DNA of 64,000 bases. It comes from Haloarcula nitratireducens. GTDB taxonomy: Archaea > Halobacteriota > Halobacteria > Halobacteriales > Haloarculaceae. How positions within the stretch are numbered: position 1 is the first letter of the stretch; each line of letters starts with the position of its first letter. Location of the stretch: contig NZ_RKLT01000003.1 of assembly GCF_019599505.1 (NCBI RefSeq), forward strand, positions 1 through 64,000. Direction: 5' to 3'. Below are positions 44,457 through 53,719 of the stretch, piece after piece. The position numbers were made by a program, and so were the translations under genes. Below the pieces are notes generated by a model. The model ran no database searches. It had not been told where the DNA came from and saw nothing but the letters and a program-made list of their open reading frames with translations.

Positions 44457-45344
44457 ATGGTCAACGGGCTGAACCTCGCCTTCCAGTACCTCCAGCAGTT
44501 CTCGGTGCTGGTGCTCGCGGCCGTGGGGTTGGCCATCATCTTCGGTATCATGGGCGTCATCAACCTCGCGCACGGGGAGTTCATCATGGTCGGCGCGTAC
44601 GCCACCGTCTTCGGCTACCACGACCTCGGCCTCCCGCTGCTCGCGTCGATGGTACTCGCAGTCGTCGTGACCGCCGCCTTCGGGTTCGTCGTCGAACGCC
44701 TGCTCGTCAAGCGGACCTACGGGCGGCTGTTCGACTCCATGGTCGTCACGCTGGGCCTCAGTCTCGTGTTGTCACAGGGAATGCTCGTCCTCCGGGGGAC
44801 CTCCGAGCCGTCGATTCCGACGCCCTTCGGGACCATCTCCTACGGGGCGTTCTCCCAGTCGCTCTACAAGGTCGCGCTCGCGCTGGTGGCCGTCGGCGTC
44901 CTCGCCGTCGTCTACTGGCTGTTCACGCACACTGAGTACGGCATTCGAGCCCGCGCGACGATCCAGAACGAGGAGATGTCCCGCGCGCTGGGCGTCACGA
45001 CCGAGCGCGTCTACAGCCAGACGTTCGCGATCGGTTCGGCGCTGGCCGGGCTGACCGGCGCGCTGCTCGCGCCGCTGGTCTCGGTCAACCCGACGATGGG
45101 CGGCACCTACCTGGTCAAGTCCTTCGTCGTCGTCGTGGTCGGCGGTCCCTCGGTCGTCCTCGGCACCGGGCTGTCCGGCGGACTGCTCGGCGCCGTCGAC
45201 GCCGGCGTGACGTACTTCTACGACCAGACGATGGGGAGCATCGTCCTGCTGGTCGTGACGGTGTTCGTCATCCGGTTCTTCCAGGACGGCATCACCGGGT
45301 TCGTCGAGCGCGCACGCGACCGCCTCGCGGCGGAGGGGGCGTAG
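44457..45344 (+). CDS. urtB: Urea-type ABC transporter permease UrtB
   Basis: Membrane permease of 295 residues of the LivH/UrtB class with about eight helices. IMGVINLAHGEFIMVGAY at the N-terminus is a signature; RATIQNEEMSRALGVTTERVYSQTFAIGSALAGL is the ATPase-contact loop. It starts two bases after the urtA stop. The UrtB assignment follows from the five-gene set urtABCDE. Confidence 0.9.
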   Translation: MVNGLNLAFQYLQQFSVLVLAAVGLAIIFGIMGVINLAHGEFIMVGAYATVFGYHDLGLPLLASMVLAVVVTAAFGFVVERLLVKRTYGRLFDSMVVTLGLSLVLSQGMLVLRGTSEPSIPTPFGTISYGAFSQSLYKVALALVAVGVLAVVYWLFTHTEYGIRARATIQNEEMSRALGVTTERVYSQTFAIGSALAGLTGALLAPLVSVNPTMGGTYLVKSFVVVVVGGPSVVLGTGLSGGLLGAVDAGVTYFYDQTMGSIVLLVVTVFVIRFFQDGITGFVERARDRLAAEGA

Positions 45345-46499
45345 ATGGCCGACGACCACGCCCTCTCCGGCCTCGGTAAGCGCTTCGAGGGGCCGAACAC
45401 GGTCGGGAGCGGCCGCGGCTTCTGGGCCGCGCTCGCGGTCGCCGCCGCGGTGCTGTTCGCGTACCCGTCGCTCACCGGCATCTATCAGGCCACGCAGCTG
45501 TCGCGGTATCTCGTCGCCGCGTTCCTCGCGCTGTCGCTCGCGTTCGTCTGGGGGTACGCCGGCATCCTCAGTTTCGGACAGAACGCCTTCTACGGCCTCG
45601 CGGCGTACGCCTTCGCCGTCACCGTCGGCAACCTCGCCTCGCCGCTCGGGACGACCACGGCGGTCTTCGTCGCCGTCGGCTTCGGCGCGCTCGCGTCGCT
45701 CGTGCTGGGCTACTTCATGTTCTACGGCGGCGTGCGCGACGTGTACGTGACGATCACGACGCTGGTCGTCACCGTCGTGCTGAACACCTACGGGACGACC
45801 GCAAGCCAGGTGTTCGTCGGCTCGGTCAACCTCGGGGGCGACACCGGCATCGGAATCACCGACGTCGTCCTGGGCGCTGGCCCCGTGACCGTCGACCTCG
45901 TCCAGCCGCTCACCTACTACGTCATCGCCGGGCTCCTGGTGGCGACGTACCTCGGCCTGCGCGTCTTCGTCAATTCGGACTTCGGCCGCGTGATGGTCGC
46001 GATCCGCGAGGACGAGGACCGCGCCGAGATGTTCGGCTACGACGTGAAGTTCCGGAAGCTCGTCGTCTTCACCATCGGCGGCGGGCTGGCCGGGCTGGGC
46101 GGCGTCCTCTACATGTTCCAGTCGTACTCGGTCACGCCCGAGACGGTCTTCAGCGCCGCCGCCGCGGCGCTCCCGGTCGTCTGGGTCAGCGTCGGCGGCC
46201 GGAAGACGCTGCTCGGCCCCATCGTCGCCGCCGTCGCCACCGAGTGGGTCCGCACCGCGGCCGCCGTCCAGTTCCCGGAGGTGGCCCGGATCGGCGTCGG
46301 TCTCCTGATGATCGTCTCGATCCTGCTCCTGCCGGAGGGCGTCGTGCCGGGCGTTCGAGGCGTCTATCGCTACTTCGGTCGACACGGCCTCCGCGGCGGG
46401 AGCCGACGGGCGACCGAACGGGCCAGACGCGCGCTCGGCCGGACCCTCCGCGGACGGCTCCCCGGTACCGAGAACGCGCGGGAGGTGGCCCGCGAATGA
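45345..46499 (+). CDS. urtC: Urea-type ABC transporter permease UrtC
   Basis: Membrane permease of 384 residues of the LivM/UrtC class, about ten helices. WGYAGILSFGQNAFYGLAAY and IREDEDRAEMFGYDVKFRKLVVFTIGG are family signatures. An Arg-rich cytoplasmic tail follows (about 345-384). It begins directly after the urtB stop and overlaps urtD by ATGA. Confidence 0.9.
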   Translation: MADDHALSGLGKRFEGPNTVGSGRGFWAALAVAAAVLFAYPSLTGIYQATQLSRYLVAAFLALSLAFVWGYAGILSFGQNAFYGLAAYAFAVTVGNLASPLGTTTAVFVAVGFGALASLVLGYFMFYGGVRDVYVTITTLVVTVVLNTYGTTASQVFVGSVNLGGDTGIGITDVVLGAGPVTVDLVQPLTYYVIAGLLVATYLGLRVFVNSDFGRVMVAIREDEDRAEMFGYDVKFRKLVVFTIGGGLAGLGGVLYMFQSYSVTPETVFSAAAAALPVVWVSVGGRKTLLGPIVAAVATEWVRTAAAVQFPEVARIGVGLLMIVSILLLPEGVVPGVRGVYRYFGRHGLRGGSRRATERARRALGRTLRGRLPGTENAREVARE

Positions 46500-47287
46500 G
46501 TCAGAGTCCCTCGGGCGACCCCAACGTCAGGGAGACCGCCGCGCAACTGGCGACCGGGACGAACACCGAGACGCTGTTGCAGACCGACGACGTGGTCAAG
46601 CGCTTCGGCGGGTTCACCGCGACGGACCACGTCGACTTCGGCGTGAAGGTCGGCGAGATACGGTGTCTCATCGGGCCGAACGGCGCGGGCAAGAGCACGC
46701 TGATGAAGCTCGTCACGGGCCAGCACCCCGTGACCGAGGGGAGCGTCTACTTCGACGGCACCGATATCACTGACGACGACCCCCACGAGCGGATCGACCG
46801 CGGCCTCAGCATGAAGTTCCAGGTGCCGAGCGTCTTCGAGGAGCTGACCGTCCGCGAGAACGCGCGGCTCCCGATCCAGCGGTTCGCGAGCGGCGACGAC
46901 CGCCGCCGGCGCGTCGACGAGTCGCTCTCGGCCGCCGGCCTCGACGGCGAGGACGACGCGCGCGCCGGCGACCTCTCGCACGGCCAGCAACAGCAACTCG
47001 AGATAGCGATGGCCGCTTCGCTGGAACCCGACCTCCTCCTGCTCGACGAACCGGTCGCCGGGCTCTCGACGGAGGAGCGCCGGGCCATCGCCGAGCGGAT
47101 CGAGACGCTCAACGAGGAGCGGGGCATCGCCTTCATCGTCATCGAACACGACACCGACTTCGTCGAACGGATATCCGAGAAAGTGACCGTGCTCCACCAG
47201 GGGTCGGTGTTCCGAGAGGGGACCATCGACGAGATAAAAGCCGACCCGGAGGTCCAGCGGATCTACCTCGGAGGTGACGCGGAGTGA
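46496..47287 (+). CDS. urtD: Urea-type ABC transporter ATPase UrtD
   Basis: ATPase of 263 residues. Walker A is GPNGAGKST; the segment GLSMKFQVPSVFEELTVREN is characteristic of UrtD rather than LivG. The signature is LSHGQQQQLEIAM and Walker B is LLLLDEPVAGLS. The start at 46496 overlaps the urtC stop. An N-terminal tail of about 28 residues precedes the ATPase fold. Confidence 0.92.
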   Translation: MSQSPSGDPNVRETAAQLATGTNTETLLQTDDVVKRFGGFTATDHVDFGVKVGEIRCLIGPNGAGKSTLMKLVTGQHPVTEGSVYFDGTDITDDDPHERIDRGLSMKFQVPSVFEELTVRENARLPIQRFASGDDRRRRVDESLSAAGLDGEDDARAGDLSHGQQQQLEIAMAASLEPDLLLLDEPVAGLSTEERRAIAERIETLNEERGIAFIVIEHDTDFVERISEKVTVLHQGSVFREGTIDEIKADPEVQRIYLGGDAE

Positions 47288-47988
47288 CGCTCCTGTCGCT
47301 CTCCTCGGTGACCGTCGGCTACGAGTCGACGCCGATTCTGCGGGACGTGGATTTCTCCGTCGAGCGCGGCGAGATCGTCGGCGTCATGGGCAAGAACGGC
47401 GTCGGCAAGACGACGCTGATGAAGACGGTCATCGGCCTGCTCGAACCGTGGCAGGGGACGATAACCTACGACGGTACCGACCTCACGACCAGTAGCGCGG
47501 ACGAGCGCGCCCGCGCCGGCATGGGGTACATCCCGCAGGGCCGGGACGTCTTCCCAGATCTCTCCGTCGAGCAGAACCTCGAGATGGGCGAGCACGTCAA
47601 CGCCGGCTCCGACGACTACCGCTACGACGAGATATACGACTTCTTCCCGGTCCTCGAAGAGCGGGCGAGTCAGGACGCGGGGACGCTCTCGGGCGGCGAA
47701 CGGCAGATGCTCGCCATCGCCCGTGCGCTCGTCTCGAACCCGGACCTGCTCTTGCTGGACGAACCGAGCGAGGGCGTCCAGCCCTCTATCGTCGACCAGA
47801 TCAGCGCCGACATGCGCACCGTCAACGAGGAACTCGGCACGACCATCCTCTTCGTCGAGCAGAACCTCGGCGTCATCCGCGAGATGGCCGACCGCTGCTA
47901 CGCGATGGAGCGGGGCGAGATCGTCGACGAACTCGAAGGGGCGCAACTGGACGACGAGGACGCCATCGCCAGCTATCTGGCGGTCTGA
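47284..47988 (+). CDS. urtE: Urea-type ABC transporter ATPase UrtE
   Basis: ATPase of 234 residues starting with GTG that overlaps the urtD stop (GTGA). Walker A is GKNGVGKTT, IPQGRDVFPDLSVEQNLEMG is UrtE/LivF-like, the signature is LSGGERQML, and Walker B is LLLLDEPSEGVQPSIV. It ends the operon; a CCCTTTT run 11-14 bases after the stop may terminate transcription. Confidence 0.92.
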   Translation: MTLLSLSSVTVGYESTPILRDVDFSVERGEIVGVMGKNGVGKTTLMKTVIGLLEPWQGTITYDGTDLTTSSADERARAGMGYIPQGRDVFPDLSVEQNLEMGEHVNAGSDDYRYDEIYDFFPVLEERASQDAGTLSGGERQMLAIARALVSNPDLLLLDEPSEGVQPSIVDQISADMRTVNEELGTTILFVEQNLGVIREMADRCYAMERGEIVDELEGAQLDDEDAIASYLAV

Positions 47989-48052
47989 ACGCCGGCCCTT
48001 TTCCCGTCCCCCAAACGGACGCTCTTTTAAATGGTCGTCCCGAACACGGGGT

Positions 48053-49933
48053 ATGGAAATCGTACCGGACACGAGCGTGGTCATCGACGGCCGCGTGTCC
48101 GAGCAGGTAGAAGCCGACGCCGACCCGGACTCGGACGTGGACGGCATGGGCTTCGCCGGCGCGACCGTCGTCGTCCCCGAAGCCGTCGTCGGCGAACTCG
48201 AAGCACAGGCCAACGACGGCCGGGAGACCGGTTGGGAGGGTCTCGAAGAGCTCCAGCGGCTGGTCAACCTCGCCGACGAGGGCACCGTCGACCTCGAGTA
48301 CGTCGGTCGCCGCCCCGACGCCGTCGAGAAGCGCGACGCCGGCGAGGGCGAGATCGACGCGCTCATCCGCGACGTGGCGCAGAACCGCGAGGCGACGCTG
48401 GTGACGAGCGACGACGTGCAGGCCGAAGTCGCCCGCGCGAAGGGTCTCGACGTGGAGTTCATCGAGCCGCGAGGACGCACGATCGAGCGCCTCCAGATCG
48501 AGAACTTCTTCGACGAGGGGACGATGAGCGTCCACCTCAAGGTCGGGGTCAAGCCCTACGCGAAGAAGGGCTCCATCGGCGACATGCACTACCAGCCGAT
48601 CCGCGACGACCTCGCCACCGAAGAGGAACTCCGAGGGTACGCCGAGGACATCGAGGAGGCCGCCCGCTCCTCGCCCGAGGGCTTCCTCGAACTCGACGAA
48701 CCGGGGATGAGCATCGTCCAGTTCAAGGACATGCGTATCGCCATCGCCCGGCCGCCGTTCTCCGACGCGCGCGAGATCACGGCCGTGCGACCCATCGTCA
48801 AGACGGAGTTAGACGACTACGAACACGCCGACGAACTGCGCGAGCGCTTCACCGAACACCAGCGCGGCGTCCTCATCTCCGGGTCGCCCGGTGCCGGGAA
48901 GTCGACGTTCGCGCAGGCCGTCGGCGAGTTCCTCGTCGACGCCGACTACGCGGTCAAGACGATGGAGAAGCCGCGGGACCTGCAGGTCGGTCCCGACATC
49001 ACCCAGTACACCGCGCTGGGCGGGTCGATGGAGAAGACCGCCGACTCGCTGCTGATGGTCCGGCCGGACTACACCATCTACGACGAGGTCCGGAAGACCG
49101 ACGACTTCGAGGTCTTCGCGGACATGCGACTCGCGGGCGTCGGGATGGTCGGCGTCGTCCACGCGACGCGGGCCGTCGACGCCCTCCAGCGCCTCATCGG
49201 CCGCGTCGAGTTGGGGCTCATCCCGCAGATCGTCGACACCGTCGTCTACATCGAGGCCGGCGAGGTCCACACGGTCTACGACGTGACGACCGAGGTGAAG
49301 GTCCCGCAGGGGCTGATGGAGGAGGACCTCGCGCGCCCGGTCATCGTCGTCCGGGACTTCGAGACCGGCCAGCCCGAGTACGAGATATACACCTTCAACC
49401 GGCAGGTCGTCACCGTCCCGCTGAACGAGGACGACGACGAGCAGGATTCGGGCGTCGACCGCCTCGCGAAGCAGGAAGTCGAGCGCGAGATCCGCGCCAT
49501 CGCCCGCGGCCACGTCGACGTGGAACTCCGCGGGCCGAACAACGCCGTCGTCTGGGTCGAAGACGACGACATCCCGCAGGTCATCGGGAAGGGCGGCGGC
49601 CGCATCACCGACGTGGAGAACCGACTGGGCATCGACATCGACGTGCGGACGCTCGAGGAGAAGCCCACCGGCCCCTCCGGCGGTCCTCAGACCGACAGCG
49701 GCGGCAGCCAGCAGGGCGAGGTCGTCCAGCCCGAGGTCACCTCTCGGCACGTCATCGTCCCGCTCGACGGGCACGCGGGCGACACCGTCGAGGTGCAGGC
49801 CGACGGCGAGTACCTCTTCACCGCGACGGTCTCCCGCGGCGGCGAGATCCAGGTCTCGCGCGGCTCGGGTATCGCCGAGGAGCTAGAGCGAGCCATCGAC
49901 CGCGGGATGACGATCACCGTCGTCCCGTCGTAG
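48053..49933 (+). CDS. PIN-domain/PilT-like ATPase with KH domain
   Basis: Protein of 626 residues. An N-terminal PIN nuclease domain (VPDTSVVIDGRVSE, then EGEIDALIRD and TSDDVQAEVA) is followed by a secretion-type ATPase (Walker A GSPGAGKST, with MRPDYTIYDEVRKTDDFEVFADMRLAGVGMVGVVHATRA). A KH-like RNA-binding motif (PQVIGKGGGRITDVENRLGIDID) and a beta-rich C-terminus complete it. Such archaeal PINc-ATPases are thought to act on RNA, perhaps with ribosomes. TTTTAAA at 48025-48031 supports the leaderless ATG at 48053. A T5 run at 49946-49950 follows the stop. Confidence 0.92.
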   Translation: MEIVPDTSVVIDGRVSEQVEADADPDSDVDGMGFAGATVVVPEAVVGELEAQANDGRETGWEGLEELQRLVNLADEGTVDLEYVGRRPDAVEKRDAGEGEIDALIRDVAQNREATLVTSDDVQAEVARAKGLDVEFIEPRGRTIERLQIENFFDEGTMSVHLKVGVKPYAKKGSIGDMHYQPIRDDLATEEELRGYAEDIEEAARSSPEGFLELDEPGMSIVQFKDMRIAIARPPFSDAREITAVRPIVKTELDDYEHADELRERFTEHQRGVLISGSPGAGKSTFAQAVGEFLVDADYAVKTMEKPRDLQVGPDITQYTALGGSMEKTADSLLMVRPDYTIYDEVRKTDDFEVFADMRLAGVGMVGVVHATRAVDALQRLIGRVELGLIPQIVDTVVYIEAGEVHTVYDVTTEVKVPQGLMEEDLARPVIVVRDFETGQPEYEIYTFNRQVVTVPLNEDDDEQDSGVDRLAKQEVEREIRAIARGHVDVELRGPNNAVVWVEDDDIPQVIGKGGGRITDVENRLGIDIDVRTLEEKPTGPSGGPQTDSGGSQQGEVVQPEVTSRHVIVPLDGHAGDTVEVQADGEYLFTATVSRGGEIQVSRGSGIAEELERAIDRGMTITVVPS

Positions 49934-50175
49934 ATCTTTCGGCCCTTTTTCGCTGGACTGCCGAGTCGAAAGCCACGACTCCTGTCGTCCCTGCGGGAGT
50001 CGTTCGTGAGCCGGTTCGAGCGCGATTCTCGGAAACGCGCGCGTCAAATATTCGTCGTTAGAAGTGGACGTGCGGACCGCGTTCGAGCACTGTATTGTAG
50101 TATGTATCACTATATAAGGTATCTATACGACATTCGCCCATAGTTATTTGGTGCCGCTGCAGTGTTACTTGTGAT

Positions 50176-50343
50176 ATGGACCTCCCCGACGCCACCCCCG
50201 GTTCGGAACTCCGTCTCGACGCCGACGACCGCCGCTCGGCCCGCGACGGCGACAGGTACTGTCGCCACTGTCAGGAGATCGCGCTCGCGTTCGACCCCCG
50301 CGCTAACCGGGCGCGCTGTCGCGCCTGCGGCGAACTGGCCTGA
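50176..50343 (+). CDS. 55-residue zinc-ribbon protein
   Basis: ATG at 50176 (MDLPDATPGSEL), stop at 50341-50343. CRHC (about residue 29) and CRAC (about 48) make one four-Cys zinc site. It is highly charged with no membrane part. The reading frame and codon bias are good despite the short length. The next tiny zinc-ribbon gene begins 5 bp after its stop. Function unknown. AT-rich sequence upstream (50095-50150, including TATATAA) supplies the promoter. Confidence 0.65.
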   Translation: MDLPDATPGSELRLDADDRRSARDGDRYCRHCQEIALAFDPRANRARCRACGELA

Positions 50344-50348
50344 GAACG

Positions 50349-50483
50349 ATGAGCCTCCGACAGCGGCTCCGCGGGAGTTTCCGACGCGGGCCGACGTACG
50401 AGTGCGCGTTCTGTCGGCTGACCTTCGAGGACGAGCGAGACTACTGTCCGGCCTGCGGCTGGACGGTCAGAGAAGCCGGCTGA
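50349..50483 (+). CDS. 44-residue zinc-ribbon protein
   Basis: ATG at 50349 (MSLRQRLRGSFRRGPTYEC), stop at 50481-50483. A basic N-terminal helix is followed by CAFC and CPAC pairs forming a zinc ribbon. It is directly downstream of another tiny zinc-ribbon gene, and its stop is one base from the stop of the convergent winged-helix gene. Function unknown; RNA or protein binding is a guess. Confidence 0.65.
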   Translation: MSLRQRLRGSFRRGPTYECAFCRLTFEDERDYCPACGWTVREAG

Positions 50484-50484
50484 A

Positions 50485-50751
50485 TCAGTCGGAGACGGCC
50501 GCGTCGGCCTGTTCCGCGGGCTGCTCGGTTATCTCGTAGAGGTTCTGTCGGGCGTCGGCGAAGTAGACGTCCTCTTCGATGACACCGACCTCGTCGAGGC
50601 GTTCGAGGGCGTAGCGGACTGTGCGTGCAGAAAGCATCGACTCCTCGACGATGCCCTTCTGGGTGAGCGGCCCGTCGTATTCCAGCACCTTGTAGACGAG
50701 CTTCGCGCTCGGTGGAAGGTCTGCGATGGCCTCCCCATCGGATTCCGTCAT
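50485..50751 (-). CDS. Small winged-helix regulator (MarR/TrmB-like)
   Basis: Protein of 88 residues. LPPSAKLVYKVLEYDGPLTQKGIVEESMLSARTVRYALERLDEVGVIEEDVYFADARQNLYEIT is a complete winged helix-turn-helix with wing. It is a widespread haloarchaeal single-domain type. The targets are unknown. Confidence 0.8.
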   Translation of the reverse strand: MTESDGEAIADLPPSAKLVYKVLEYDGPLTQKGIVEESMLSARTVRYALERLDEVGVIEEDVYFADARQNLYEITEQPAEQADAAVSD

Positions 50752-50930
50752 TACCTGTTACGAATGTCGCCGGATGCATAAAGATTGAGGAGTCAGTTCG
50801 CCAGACGGGCGTTCACGGAGAAACGGAGCGCCGTCGGGCTATCGGCGTCCGTTCCGCCGCCGTGGCGGGCCGGCCGACGCGGGGTACTGGAACCGCGCCC
50901 CTTTTGGTGAAGGGTAGTTCAGTACTGCGT

Positions 50931-51227
50931 ATGGCAACGGAAACGGCGGACGGCATGAGTTCCCACATGCGGGGACTCACTGTCACGACGATAACGGCGG
51001 TCGCGGGGATCGCGGCGGCGTTGGTCTCGGACGCCGTGGCGACGGGTCCCGGCGACGTCACCGGCATCGTCGTCGTCGCAGTCGCCGTCCTCGCACAGTT
51101 CCCGATACTTCGGGTCATCGGCATCGGTCCGGACGACCTCTCGACGAAGGACGTCCTCTACGTCGCGTTCATGACTTTCGCGCTCTGGTTCGTCTCGTGG
51201 GGCATCCTGCTGACCGCGGGGGTGTGA
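50931..51227 (+). CDS. EMC6-like small membrane protein
   Basis: Protein of 98 residues with three hydrophobic segments (about 16-36, 44-60, 76-95). The layout and the charged link GIGPDDLSTKDVLYVAFMTF resemble haloarchaeal EMC6-like proteins, relatives of a membrane insertase subunit. It ends 3 bp before the ABCE1 gene, so the two are probably one transcript, hinting at a translation/insertion link. The family call is from memory. Confidence 0.65.
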   Translation: MATETADGMSSHMRGLTVTTITAVAGIAAALVSDAVATGPGDVTGIVVVAVAVLAQFPILRVIGIGPDDLSTKDVLYVAFMTFALWFVSWGILLTAGV

Positions 51228-51230
51228 TCG

Positions 51231-53069
51231 ATGGCGGAGGACAGCATCGCGGTCGTCGACTTAGAACGGTGTCAGCCTGACCGCTGTAACTACGAGTGCA
51301 TGAACTACTGCCCGCCCAACCGGAGCGGGAAGGAGTGCATCGTCAAGCGCGGCGACGAGTACGAGGAAGACGAGGAGTTCGACGGGAAACCCGACCAAGT
51401 TCGCATCTCCGAGGAGATCTGTCTGGGCGAGTCCTGCGGTATCTGCGTCAACAAGTGCCCGTTCGACGCCATCGAGATCATCAACCTCCCGCAGGAACTG
51501 AACGACGACCCGGTCCACCGCTACGGCGAGAACTCCTTCGCGCTGTACGGCCTGCCGGCGCCCCAGGAGGGGCAGGTGACGGGTATCCTCGGGCCGAACG
51601 GCATCGGGAAGACGACGGCCGTCCAAATACTCGCCGACGAGATGTCGCCGAACCTGGGCCGCTACGGGCAGTCGGTCGGCTGGGACGACGTACTCGACGA
51701 GTATCGCGGCACCGCGCTACAGGACTACCTCGAACAGCTGCGCGACGGCGACGTCTCCGTCGCGCGCAAACCGCAGTACGTCGACCGCATCCCGGACCAG
51801 TTCGACGGGAAAGCCCGCGAGTTGCTCGAACGGACCGACGAGCGCGGCGAACTCGACTACCTCATCGACCGCACCGACATCGGCCCGGTCGTCGACAGTA
51901 ACTTAGACGACCTCTCCGGCGGCGAACTCCAGCGCGTGGCGCTGGTGGCGACGCTGGCCCGCGACGCCGACTTCTACTTCCTCGACGAGATCACGCCGTA
52001 TCTGGACATCGGCCAGCGGATGACCGCCGCGCGCCTGATCCGGGAGCTCGCCGAGGACGGCGACCGCTCGATGCTCGTCGTCGAGCACGACCTCGCCATC
52101 CTCGACCTGCTCGCGGACAACATCAACGTCGCCTACGGGACCCCGGGCGCGTTCGGTATCATCACCTCGCCGAAGTCCACGAAGAACGGCATCAACGAGT
52201 ACCTCTCGGGGTATCTGGAGAACGAGAACATGCGCATCCGCCAGACGGAGATCGAGTTCGAGGAACACGCGCCTCGGACCGCCTCCACGGGCGACGTGGT
52301 CATCGAGTACCCCGACCTGACCAAGAGCTACGGCGACGGGGAGTTCTCCCTCGACGTGGACGCCGGCACCATCCGCGAGAGCGAGGTCCTCGGCGTGGTC
52401 GGCCCGAACGGCATCGGGAAGTCCACGTTCGCGAAGATGCTCGCCGGCCGACTCGAACCGACCGAGGGAAGCGTCGAGTCGGACCTCGACATCGCCTACA
52501 AGCCGCAGTACATCGAGATCGACCAGCCGATGCGCGTCGACGCCTTCCTCTCCTCTATCACCGACGACTTCGGTACCTCCTACTGGAACACCGAGATCGC
52601 CCAGCCGCTCCAGCTCGACGCCGTGATGGAACAGCAGCTCACGGACCTCTCGGGCGGGGAGCGTCAGCGCGTCGCCATCGCGGCCTGTCTCTCGAAGGAC
52701 GCCGACCTCTACCTACTGGACGAACCGTCGGCACACCTCGACGTCGAACAGCGGGTGCTCGCCACCTCGGCCATCCGCCGCTACGCCGAGAACCACGACG
52801 CGACGGCGATGGTCATCGACCACGACATCTACATGATCGACTTACTCGCGGACCGACTGCTCGTCTTCGAGGGCGAACCCGCGGAGCACGGGTACGCGAC
52901 CCCGCCGCAGGGCATGCGCGAGGGGATGAACGAGTTCCTCTCGAACCTCGACATCACGTTCCGCCGCGACGAGCGAACGTCCCGGCCGCGCATCAACAAG
53001 CCGGGGTCCCAACTCGACCGCGAGCAGAAGAACGCGGGCGAGTACTACTACTCGCCCGACGAGAGCTGA
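51231..53069 (+). CDS. Ribosome recycling ATPase ABCE1/Rli1
   Basis: Protein of 612 residues that splits post-termination ribosomes. The N-terminal ferredoxin-like part has eight Cys in CNYECMNYCPP and CLGESCGICVNKCP for two 4Fe-4S clusters. Two ABC domains follow: Walker A GPNGIGKTT with signature LSGGELQRVA, and Walker A GPNGIGKST with LSGGERQRVA. The hinge and C-terminus match the family. Essential housekeeping gene. Confidence 0.97.
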   Translation: MAEDSIAVVDLERCQPDRCNYECMNYCPPNRSGKECIVKRGDEYEEDEEFDGKPDQVRISEEICLGESCGICVNKCPFDAIEIINLPQELNDDPVHRYGENSFALYGLPAPQEGQVTGILGPNGIGKTTAVQILADEMSPNLGRYGQSVGWDDVLDEYRGTALQDYLEQLRDGDVSVARKPQYVDRIPDQFDGKARELLERTDERGELDYLIDRTDIGPVVDSNLDDLSGGELQRVALVATLARDADFYFLDEITPYLDIGQRMTAARLIRELAEDGDRSMLVVEHDLAILDLLADNINVAYGTPGAFGIITSPKSTKNGINEYLSGYLENENMRIRQTEIEFEEHAPRTASTGDVVIEYPDLTKSYGDGEFSLDVDAGTIRESEVLGVVGPNGIGKSTFAKMLAGRLEPTEGSVESDLDIAYKPQYIEIDQPMRVDAFLSSITDDFGTSYWNTEIAQPLQLDAVMEQQLTDLSGGERQRVAIAACLSKDADLYLLDEPSAHLDVEQRVLATSAIRRYAENHDATAMVIDHDIYMIDLLADRLLVFEGEPAEHGYATPPQGMREGMNEFLSNLDITFRRDERTSRPRINKPGSQLDREQKNAGEYYYSPDES

Positions 53070-53233
53070 GCGCTACCGCCGCTTCTCCGTAGTTAGCGGC
53101 GGCGATGATGCGTCGAACGGGTGGTTTCAATTTAGTTACCAGGTGCAGTCCACGGGTTCTCACTTACAATTTACTCGCACACCGCCCAAATATACAAAAT
53201 ATATTAAGTAATTGTGCAGTCATATTCAGATCT

Positions 53234-53638
53234 GTGATAAGTTCTGGTCCCACGAAGCCGATCCCCGACGGGGCGAAAGAACTGACCGCCCACCTCCAAG
53301 ACAGCATCGGAGACCGACTCCGAAGCGTCATCTGGTACGACAAGGGCGACCACGACGTGCTCTACGCCCGGAACGACGTCGCGGCCGCGTACACCGAAGC
53401 GGAGATAGAAGACGTCGTAGACGAACTCTCGATGGAGTCGTTCGCGCGCCCCATCAAGGAGGACCTGTACCCGCACGGCGACCTCCGGTGTACCGTGGAA
53501 TGTTACGAAGACGGCGTCGAGATGCACTTCTGTATCGCCGACGGCGAGGGCGTCGCCATCGGAATCGAACCCGCCGCGCTCGTCGAGGATGGAACGTTCA
53601 TCGGTAACTGCCTCGAAGCGGCGGAGCTCGTCGAGTGA
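53234..53638 (+). CDS. Conserved haloarchaeal protein, function unknown
   Basis: Acidic protein of 134 residues from a GTG at 53234 (V-I-S-S-G-P). ATATTAA at 53201-53207 lies 28-30 bp upstream, supporting a leaderless GTG start rather than longer forms. Features include DRLRSVIWYDKGDHDVLYARNDV and a Cys/His-containing core (RCTVECYEDGVEMHFCIADG). No known domain is recognised; it has no membrane or signal segment. Confidence 0.75.
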   Translation: MISSGPTKPIPDGAKELTAHLQDSIGDRLRSVIWYDKGDHDVLYARNDVAAAYTEAEIEDVVDELSMESFARPIKEDLYPHGDLRCTVECYEDGVEMHFCIADGEGVAIGIEPAALVEDGTFIGNCLEAAELVE

Positions 53639-53719
53639 ACTGCGGCCGCAGACGCGAGCGACGCGGTCGCTGTCGTGCGGCGCGTCACCGCCGAAAAGGG
53701 ACACGCTCCCGAGAGCCGC

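Noticed and set aside
47723..48052. N-terminal extension of the PIN-ATPase gene into urtE
   Set aside because: It would overlap urtE for 266 bp. A TTTTAAA promoter and a PIN-domain N-terminus begin at 48053.
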